A stretch of DNA of 10,422 nucleotides, from NCBI GenBank assembly GCA_937925455.1, contig CALEWF010000220.1, positions 1-10,422 on the forward strand, in the 5' to 3' direction. Below are positions 1 through 6,151 of this stretch, one piece after another. The notes under the pieces were generated by a model. That model searched no databases and had not been told where the DNA came from. It worked only from the letters and a program-made list of their open reading frames with translations. Made by a program: the position numbers and the translations under genes. The first letter of the stretch is position 1, and each line of letters begins with the position of its first letter. This stretch comes from an uncultured Flavobacteriales bacterium. Lineage in GTDB: Bacteria; Bacteroidota; Bacteroidia; CAIKAF01.

Positions 1-1079
1 TCAGTGGCTTGAATGGTATAGATTCCGGCGATTAAGCCTGTATAATTGGGTCCGCCCGGATTACCATTAATTGTCCAACTATAGGGAGCAGTTCCTCCGG
101 TTGTGTTGGTATTGATGCTTCCATCATTACCTCCAAAACAATTTACATCATCCACAAGTGTTACGGTCAAATTCAACGCGGCTGCGGGTTGGCCAACAGT
201 AGCTTGTACAAAATCAGTACATCCATTATCATCTATTACTTGTATAAAGTAGGTACCGGCAATTAAATTATTAAAGTTTGGACCTCCGGGATTACCATTT
301 ATTGTCCAAATGTAAGGAGCTGTTCCGCCCACTGTATTTGTGGTTATGCTTCCGTCATTACCCCCAAAACAATTTACATCATCAATCATGGTTACAGTAA
401 TATCTAATGCTGCAGCAGGCTGCCCAACACTCACCACCTCAACATCAGTACATCCGTTATTATCGGTTACTTCAATGGTGTAGGTATTTGCTCCTAAATT
501 ACTAAAGTTGGGACCACCCGGAGTACCATCAATCGTCCAGCTGTAAGGAGCTGTTCCTCCGGAAGTATTGGTGAAAATACTTCCATCACTTCCCCCAAAA
601 CAATTTACATTATCTACCATAGCTACCGTCAAATCTAAGGCAGCAGCCGGTTGGCCTACGTTGGCTACTACACTATTGGTACATCCATTATCATCCGTTA
701 CTTCGATAGTGTATGCTCCTGCGGTTAATCCACCAAAGTTCGGTCCACCGGGATTACCGTTAATGGTCCAGTTGTATGGGGCTGTTCCTCCGCTGGTATT
801 GGTATTGATACTACCATCATTCCCACCAAAACAGTTTACATCATCAATCATGGTTACCGTTACATCCAAAGGAGCAGCAGGCTGGCCTACATTTGCCTGA
901 GCATTATCGGTACATCCATTATTATCCGTTACCTGAACAGTATATGCACCTGCCATTAAATTATTAAAAATCGGTCCACCGGGATTACCATTAATGATCC
1001 AACTGTAAGGAGCTGTTCCGCCCACCGTATTTGTGGTTATGCTTCCATCATTACCTCCAAAACAATTTACATCATCAAT
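1..1079 (-). repeat. SprB-type coding repeat array, exact 231 bp period
   Basis: Four full units and one cut by the window edge encode 77-residue repeats. On the minus strand they are 849-1079, 618-848, 387-617, 156-386 and 1-155. The motif VNCFGG recurs at exactly 231 bp spacing, with no insertion or deletion in any unit. Each unit runs VNCFGG(N/S)DGSI, GGTAPY, a Trp-containing strand, G(N/T)PGGP, then a Tyr-containing strand, (D/N)NGC and VGQPAA. The fixed spacing and high identity suggest recent duplication or homogenisation. They also make this stretch prone to copy-number change and assembly error. Confidence 0.9.
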
Positions 1080-2654
1080 AGCTGTAATTGTTAAATCCGG
1101 TAAAGGATGAACGGTAATTGGCAAGGTAATGCTGTTTGTACAACCATCAGAAGAAGTAACTGTTAAAATCACCTGATAATTTCCTGCACCTGCATAGTTA
1201 TGAGATGGGCTTGTATAAGTACCGGTAGTGTTAGGTACTCCTATAATGTTTCCATTGGATGATGGAGTATTTACTCCATTTCCAAAATCCCATTGATAAT
1301 TTTGAATTGTTGAAGGGGCTTGAATGGTTGAATTATCCGTAAAATCAATAGCAGTACCCAAACATTGAGGAGCATTGGTAGTAAAATTGGCTATGGGAGC
1401 CGGATACTGGCTTACCGTAGTTTGAAGAGTAGCTGCACACTGTGGTCCTTGTACCGGTATTAGTTGAACAGTATAGGTACCCGGATTTGTTACTACTATT
1501 GATTGTGTATTCTGGCCAGTATTCCATAAATAATTGCCTAAACCCGCCGGTGCGGTTAAAGTAGAGCTTTGACCCGGACAGAAAATAGTCGGAGTAGCAG
1601 AAATATCCTGAGTCATACAAGAAGATTCAATGTAAGCATAAGCCTGATGCCCTGATAAAGAACAATCACCAACCTGAAAACGAACAGTTACGTTTTGACC
1701 AATATACGGTTCCAGATTAGTAAATACAGTGGTCCAATTCTTATAGAAAATATTTCCGTTAATTACCTGAAAATCTCCTTGGTTATTAGCATCAACTACC
1801 ACGCTATAATAGGCACATGGTATTGATTGATTATTCTGATCAAATATTTCTACAATAAAATAAGGTCTTTGATTGGGGGTATGACCATTTGGTGCTTCAA
1901 AAACCAAGGCATAATGGTATAAAAAATATTTATTGGTACTATCTACCATAAAGGTTTGTTCCAAACGAATGGCTCTGTTTTCATTAATATTAAAATTGGT
2001 TTGACCAAGACGAATTGAAAAGTTACCACCACCCATTCCAGGGAAAACTCTGGGTATAGCTGGTACATTTGGATCAAACCCTCCTGTTACTACTTCACAC
2101 TGCGCAACTGGAGGTGGAATTGTTACATTTCCAGAAAAGTCGTATAACGTTCCTTCTGTGCGAAATGCCATACTTGCGGTCCATCCATTATAATTTCCTA
2201 ATTCAAAATCTGCATTTTCACAGGGACCATTAATTTGTAAAGGTGAAACTGGCATATTGGGGGTATCTTCTACTGGAACCATTTGCTGTACACCAACCTG
2301 AACCTGATTTATTAAATTGAAAACTAAAGTATCAAAAATTGTTTCAGATAGATGAGGGTCTTTATCCAACAAGTGTTCTATTTCATCATAAAAATCACTG
2401 AACATTTGATCCACATAATTTCTAACCAAACTTTCCTTGTTATATCTATTTTCTATTTCCGTTTTTTGAATCAGCGTATATAGATTAAAATTTTCAAACA
2501 AATGCTCTGCCCCATGATCGTGATTGTGGTGGTTTTCTTGAGCATTTGTAATTAGAGAGTTAAACGAAACGAATAAAAAGAAAGTGAATAAATTAAAATT
2601 TAATTTATTTATCTGCTCCTTCACATATTTTGGTATTTTAACTTTCGTTTTCAT
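1..2654 (-). CDS. Large secreted PKD/SprB-repeat surface protein, C-terminus beyond window
   Basis: The frame is open from the ATG at 2654 to the left edge, giving 884 complete codons without a stop. An in-frame stop lies upstream and no other ATG intervenes. Residues 1 to about 39 form a signal peptide with a long basic start, a Phe/Leu-rich core and a likely cut near NAQ. The mature start is His-rich (HHNHDHGAEH). From Cys145, a PCENADFELGNYNGW-type sequence opens a beta-sandwich-like region typical of Bacteroidota exported proteins. Residues about 358-397 look Ig-like, and about 420-515 form a PKD-like domain (YQWDFGNG). From residue 526 there are SprB-type repeats of 77 residues, each with a VNCFGG motif and an NGCT motif, so two Cys per unit. 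SprB of Flavobacterium is a gliding adhesin and many such proteins use T9SS. By inference this is a cell-surface or secreted adhesin-like protein. The expected sorting domain would lie outside the window, so the export route is not shown. Confidence 0.85.
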   Translation of the reverse strand, partial: MKTKVKIPKYVKEQINKLNFNLFTFFLFVSFNSLITNAQENHHNHDHGAEHLFENFNLYTLIQKTEIENRYNKESLVRNYVDQMFSDFYDEIEHLLDKDPHLSETIFDTLVFNLINQVQVGVQQMVPVEDTPNMPVSPLQINGPCENADFELGNYNGWTASMAFRTEGTLYDFSGNVTIPPPVAQCEVVTGGFDPNVPAIPRVFPGMGGGNFSIRLGQTNFNINENRAIRLEQTFMVDSTNKYFLYHYALVFEAPNGHTPNQRPYFIVEIFDQNNQSIPCAYYSVVVDANNQGDFQVINGNIFYKNWTTVFTNLEPYIGQNVTVRFQVGDCSLSGHQAYAYIESSCMTQDISATPTIFCPGQSSTLTAPAGLGNYLWNTGQNTQSIVVTNPGTYTVQLIPVQGPQCAATLQTTVSQYPAPIANFTTNAPQCLGTAIDFTDNSTIQAPSTIQNYQWDFGNGVNTPSSNGNIIGVPNTTGTYTSPSHNYAGAGNYQVILTVTSSDGCTNSITLPITVHPLPDLTITAIDDVNCFGGNDGSITTNTVGGTAPYSWIINGNPGGPIFNNLMAGAYTVQVTDNNGCTDNAQANVGQPAAPLDVTVTMIDDVNCFGGNDGSINTNTSGGTAPYNWTINGNPGGPNFGGLTAGAYTIEVTDDNGCTNSVVANVGQPAAALDLTVAMVDNVNCFGGSDGSIFTNTSGGTAPYSWTIDGTPGGPNFSNLGANTYTIEVTDNNGCTDVEVVSVGQPAAALDITVTMIDDVNCFGGNDGSITTNTVGGTAPYIWTINGNPGGPNFNNLIAGTYFIQVIDDNGCTDFVQATVGQPAAALNLTVTLVDDVNCFGGNDGSINTNTTGGTAPYSWTINGNPGGPNYTGLIAGIYTIQAT

Positions 2655-2970
2655 AGTTGTACCTTTTAAAGGTTTAATTCGCACATAGGGTTTAGGGATT
2701 GCGAAGGATGAAACGATTCATCACCAGGAGCAGGCATTTAAGCCAGATTTATGTAAGATATTCTAAGGTGGCTTTTATTGTTTAAAGTTTTTATCATTTT
2801 TGCCATTTTTTAACAATAACGGCTTTTATGAGTAAAAGGTTGCATTCATTGAGTAAAAATCTGTTTTGAATGAGAATTTGACAATAACAACATATATTTA
2901 AATGATTGTTTAAACAAATATTATTATTGATTTATTAACTCTTTTATGTCAAACATTTAATTATAATAAT
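2655..2970. other. Divergent AT-rich intergenic region
   Basis: This 316 bp stretch separates the SprB-repeat gene (leftward) from heme A synthase (rightward), so it must hold or lie near both promoters. I find no exact TAnnTTTG motif pointing at either gene. What is visible: a small hairpin GATGAA-ACGA-TTCATC at 2707-2722 in the leftward leader; a direct repeat TGAGTAAAA at 2829-2837 and 2850-2858, 21 bp apart start to start; a repeat TTnACAATAAC at 2810-2820 and 2878-2888; and a perfect 12-bp palindrome TTGTTTAAACAA at 2906-2917. No supported ORF or RNA gene is seen. Confidence 0.6.
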
Positions 2971-4017
2971 ATGCAATTAATTGTAAAGAATAATCCTTCG
3001 GTTATAGCCTGGCTTTTCACCGGAATAATTTTAGTTTTCTGCATGATAGCTGTAGGAGGACTGACCCGGCTTACAGAATCCGGACTTTCGATTACAGAAT
3101 GGAATGTGGTAATGGGAGCCATTCCTCCCCTGAATGAAGCAGATTGGCTGGAGGAATTTGATAAATATAAACAATCGCCGGAATACATGCATAAAAACTT
3201 TGATTTCACACTGGAAGATTTCAAGTTTATTTATTGGTGGGAATGGGTGCATCGTCAATTAGGTAGAATTATTGGTATGGTGTTTCTCATTCCGTTCATA
3301 TATTTCCTTGCAAAAAAAGCATTTACACCCAAGGCCATTCAACGGCTAGTTATCATATTTATACTTGGCGGTTTTCAAGGATTTTTAGGTTGGTACATGG
3401 TAAAAAGCGGACTGGTAAATGAACCCCGGGTAAGCCATTATCGCTTAGCCATGCATTTAAGTACCGCCCTGCTCACCATCAGTCTCATCTGGTGGCTAAT
3501 TTTGGATATTCTTAACCAACAAAAAAGTAAAATTCAATTATCCAAAACCGTTAAGAAACATGCACTTTTTGGTTGGATGACCTTAGGGGTGGTTGCCATT
3601 CAAATTATCTATGGAGCTTTTGTAGCCGGACTGGATGCCGGGCAAATTCATAATACCTGGCCTACCATGGATGGCCAATGGATTCATCAAGGGGTGATGA
3701 TGCAAGGGTTTCCAAATGCGTTGCATACCTCCAGCAGTATTACTACCATTCAATTTATACATCGGTGGTGGGCTGCCGTGGTTGTATTATGTATAGGTGG
3801 CTTATGGTTTACGGCCCGCAGATTTGAATACCTTCAGAAAAATCATTGGAAAGGCCTGCATGTAATGATGGGAGGAGTGATTGTGCAATTTATACTGGGA
3901 GTTTTTACCTTGCTTTATCATGTACCTATTTGGCTAGGTTTATTGCATCAGTTGGGTGCTGTGGTTGTGCTGCTAAGCACTTTGCATCATTTGCATCAAC
4001 TGAAATATTCCTCATAA
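2971..4017 (+). CDS. ctaA: Heme A synthase (CtaA/COX15 family)
   Basis: This membrane enzyme converts heme O to heme A by oxidising a methyl group, supplying the heme of aa3-type cytochrome oxidases. Its 348 residues fit the longer COX15-like (type 2) class found in mitochondria and many Gram-negatives. Signature segments are GGLTRLTESGLSITEWN (29-45), WWEWVHRQLGR (89-99), SHYRLAMH (155-162), AGLDAGQIHNTWPTMDG (219-235) and FIHRWWA (262-268). About eight membrane segments are predicted, near 11-30, 98-114, 124-142, 160-180, 200-221, 265-282, 296-316 and 320-340. The four heme-ligating His expected of the family fit His94 and His162 in the first half and His264 and His326 in the second. The gene stands alone here: no heme O synthase or oxidase subunit gene is adjacent, though these are common neighbours elsewhere. 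The start is the first ATG after an AT-rich leader without a Shine-Dalgarno motif, as is usual in this phylum. Confidence 0.95.
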   Translation: MQLIVKNNPSVIAWLFTGIILVFCMIAVGGLTRLTESGLSITEWNVVMGAIPPLNEADWLEEFDKYKQSPEYMHKNFDFTLEDFKFIYWWEWVHRQLGRIIGMVFLIPFIYFLAKKAFTPKAIQRLVIIFILGGFQGFLGWYMVKSGLVNEPRVSHYRLAMHLSTALLTISLIWWLILDILNQQKSKIQLSKTVKKHALFGWMTLGVVAIQIIYGAFVAGLDAGQIHNTWPTMDGQWIHQGVMMQGFPNALHTSSSITTIQFIHRWWAAVVVLCIGGLWFTARRFEYLQKNHWKGLHVMMGGVIVQFILGVFTLLYHVPIWLGLLHQLGAVVVLLSTLHHLHQLKYSS

Positions 4018-4085
4018 AATAATTGTAGTAAGCAATTTTTAAAGCCCAAATATTCTCTCCCATAGCTGTTTTCCACATTGAATTA

Positions 4086-4230
4086 GGCGGCCGGATGGAA
4101 GCGGAAAGCCCGGAGCTGGCAGGCTTAGTACAGCTTATGTGGCGGAGGCGGAACGGCAGTAAGCCTACGTAAACATAAGCTGCACTTAGCCTGCCAGCGA
4201 GGACTTGCAGCGAACAGCCGGAAAACCGCC
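4086..4230 (+). repeat. Bipartite palindromic element, copy 1
   Basis: This 145-nt GC-rich element lies between two converging genes in AT-rich DNA. Its ends pair: GGCGG-CCGG (4086-4094) with CCGG-AAAA-CCGCC (4218-4230), leaving a four-A bulge. Inside are two blocks shared with the copy at 10218-10360: GGATGGAAGCGGAAAGCCCG (4093-4112) and a 22-nt block at 4198-4219 containing GGACTTGCAGCGAACAGCC. Between them is a long hairpin with 25-nt arms at 4116-4140 and 4173-4197, matching at 23 of 25 positions around a 32-nt loop. AAGCC in the first block could also pair with GG-A-CTT in the second. I do not recognise a named family. It could be a REP-like mobile repeat, a structured RNA, or serve as a transcription barrier between the converging genes. 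Confidence 0.8.
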
Positions 4231-4265
4231 CCAAATTGAAGTTGTAATTAAAAAAAATATACCCG

Positions 4266-6065
4266 CTATTTCACTATTAGTTTCTGCACATTACGAGCTA
4301 CTTCAGATTCAAATACAATCTGATAAACACCAGATGGATAGGAAGAAGTATTAATAAAATAATTTTTTTGACTCGGTGCAGAAAGGCCGCTATAAATCGT
4401 TTCAACCAGTCTGCCGTGAATATCATATACTGATAGTGTAAACTTTACACTTAGATAATTATTTATTGGAATACAAGTGATTCCTTTGGATGGATTAGGA
4501 TAAAGCGGGGTAGCAAAAATATTTTGTACAACTTCTTCAACTGATGTATTTGCTAATACTCGAAACTTCCAATATCCAAGCGGCGCCGGCATGGGTCTTA
4601 CTTGCTGCTTGCCAGAATTGGCCAGTGCATGTATGTAATAAAAAATGTTTGAACCGGCTGGTTGAGCAGGAATAAAACCTGTCCAAGTATTATTAATTGG
4701 ATTAGTAAGTGTCATGTTTACACTTTGAAAGCCTTGTGTTGTGTCGGTTGTCCAATAAAGTGTAGCAGATGTAATTCCACTTTTGTGTTGAATTAATGCA
4801 TCTATCTGATAAGGTGTAGTTGTATTCCATGTATCTTCCAAATCGTTATGCACAATACGTAATGGATCATTAACACCCACCGTGTGAGTAATACAATGAA
4901 TAACGCCACCCGCTGAAATGAGGTTTTGATTCAGGTCTGAATTATTATTGGGATTATCTGAATCAATAGTAACAATTTTATATCCGGGCATTTGTTGTTT
5001 AATGATGCGTATGGCTGTAGTATCGAATTGTTCGCGATACACAGGCATGATAATGGTTTTGTTTACAATTACGAAATTGGTGTAGGTTCTGTAATAAGCA
5101 TCAGGCGCATAATTGCCGCTTGTGCTGGGCGGCATAGGAACACGAACTATTTTGTAAGGGGTACCAAAGGAAGATTGAAAATTGCTCAATACATACTGAA
5201 GATTGGCTTCTAATTGCGGACCATCGGAAATACCGGCTGGAAATTCGCCTACTAAAATAGTTTCTTCATCGAGTAATTTCATGTGCATATCAATGTGATG
5301 AATATCATCATAGGGCAAAGTTTCCATTTTTATGTACCGGTTAATTCCCATGAAGTCATTCACAATTTGATTGATTTGAGCTTCGGTATGATTGGGATAA
5401 GCAATGGAATAAGGGCCTGAGCCATCATTTTCATCTAAAATTAGTTTGGAAGCAAATGCGGTACCCATTCCATCGGTCATCCAGTTTCCACCGGTATTCA
5501 TTAAATTGTAAGGAGCTGTATTGGTTTCAAACAAAGGAATATTCAACAAAGAGGCATAAGCAGCCGGAATTTGATCATCCAATGGGCGAGGACGATTGTA
5601 CATCCAATCAACCAAGATTAGTGAATCTACATCATTGAGATAACAGGTGTTAGCTCCATAATCACGAATCCAAATGGAATTAAAGCCCACTTGAATGAAC
5701 TGTAAATTTGTGAGAGGTACACCGTGTGTTGTGAGATTATTTTTAACGGCATTAGAATCAGAGCAATGAATAATCACCTTACATTCTGTTTGAGCAGCAC
5801 GTACAATTTCACGAAGAATTGCTGGATAAGAAGTCCAGGTTATAACTAACGCTTGCACCTCTTCCCATTGAGCGGCCGTGCGAACCGGCAATCCGGGAGG
5901 AGTTGTAATAGAAGACCGCGAAGCCGGATTCATGACCTGCTGCAAATAAGCATCCATAAGCAATTCTTCGCCGGGAGCAAAACCTTTAGGTAAAATATTC
6001 TGTTGTGCTTTTATTGAAATAAATATGATGCTAAAAACACCAATCAGGAAGATTTTTTTCGACAT
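4266..6065 (-). CDS. Secreted peptidylarginine/agmatine deiminase-family protein with T9SS tail (PPAD-like)
   Basis: The family hydrolyses guanidino groups, of agmatine or of arginine in peptides, giving ureido products and ammonia. Residues 1 to about 20 are a signal peptide ending in KAQ, so the protein is exported. The deiminase domain spans about 60-405. Visible catalytic positions are Asp135 (WIRDYG), the GGN at 192-194, His257 and Asp259 (HID) and the nucleophile Cys391 (GGVIHCITH). Two arginines at 158 and 160 (NRPRP) lie where the Porphyromonas enzyme PPAD, as I recall it, uses an Arg pair to hold the C-terminal carboxylate of peptide substrates. An Ig-like segment follows at about 425-505, then a T9SS sorting domain at about 517-599 (LYPNPSKG near its start, SGVYQI near its end). 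At 599 residues the plan resembles PPAD (signal, catalytic, Ig-like, tail) more than the shorter cytoplasmic agmatine deiminases. Family is near certain; peptidylarginine as substrate is inference. Confidence 0.9.
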   Translation of the reverse strand: MSKKIFLIGVFSIIFISIKAQQNILPKGFAPGEELLMDAYLQQVMNPASRSSITTPPGLPVRTAAQWEEVQALVITWTSYPAILREIVRAAQTECKVIIHCSDSNAVKNNLTTHGVPLTNLQFIQVGFNSIWIRDYGANTCYLNDVDSLILVDWMYNRPRPLDDQIPAAYASLLNIPLFETNTAPYNLMNTGGNWMTDGMGTAFASKLILDENDGSGPYSIAYPNHTEAQINQIVNDFMGINRYIKMETLPYDDIHHIDMHMKLLDEETILVGEFPAGISDGPQLEANLQYVLSNFQSSFGTPYKIVRVPMPPSTSGNYAPDAYYRTYTNFVIVNKTIIMPVYREQFDTTAIRIIKQQMPGYKIVTIDSDNPNNNSDLNQNLISAGGVIHCITHTVGVNDPLRIVHNDLEDTWNTTTPYQIDALIQHKSGITSATLYWTTDTTQGFQSVNMTLTNPINNTWTGFIPAQPAGSNIFYYIHALANSGKQQVRPMPAPLGYWKFRVLANTSVEEVVQNIFATPLYPNPSKGITCIPINNYLSVKFTLSVYDIHGRLVETIYSGLSAPSQKNYFINTSSYPSGVYQIVFESEVARNVQKLIVK

Positions 6066-6098
6066 AATTTCTTTTTATACATTGAAGGTAATTAAATA

Positions 6099-6106
6099 TA
6101 CATTTG
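6099..6106 (+). promoter_or_regulatory. Bacteroidota-type -7 promoter motif for ftcD
   Basis: TACATTTG matches the phylum's -7 consensus TAnnTTTG exactly. It ends 45 nt before the ATG at 6152, implying a leader of about 40 nt. A good -33 TTTG is missing: the nearest TTG (6082-6084) is only 14 nt upstream, shorter than the usual spacing of about 19. Confidence 0.45.
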
Positions 6107-6110
6107 TAAG

Positions 6111-6118
6111 CAAATCTA
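6111..6118 (-). promoter_or_regulatory. Bacteroidota-type -7 promoter motif for the deiminase gene
   Basis: On the minus strand this reads TAGATTTG, an exact match to TAnnTTTG. It ends 45 nt before the minus-strand ATG at 6065, the same distance as for the opposing motif at 6099-6106. No convincing -33 element is visible. Confidence 0.4.
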
Positions 6119-6151
6119 TAAATTAAGAATGTTAAAAATACCCTCAGCCTT

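Noticed and set aside
568..900. 110-residue plus-strand open frame
   Set aside because: It is antisense to the SprB-repeat gene and repeats with the 231 bp period, so it is a shadow of the coding repeats.
1345..1620. 91-residue minus-strand open frame
   Set aside because: It lies in a different frame from the continuous 884-codon reading frame, which carries the signal peptide, PKD and SprB motifs.
2877..2900. TTTG (2877-2880) and TATATTTA (2893-2900) as a ctaA promoter
   Set aside because: The -7 motif has a mismatch and the spacing is 12 nt, well short of the usual distance of about 19.
4018..4040. Possible terminator after ctaA (AATTG-TAGTAAG-CAATT then TTT)
   Set aside because: The stem is only five mostly A/T pairs and would be very weak. 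I do not call it a terminator.
4086..4230. Element 1 as an insertion sequence or CRISPR array
   Set aside because: It contains no transposase frame, and its internal symmetry is a single hairpin without spaced direct repeats.
3926..4234. 102-residue minus-strand open frame over the end of ctaA and element 1
   Set aside because: It overlaps the ctaA 3' end and the palindromic element, and its composition reflects the GC-rich hairpin instead of a protein.
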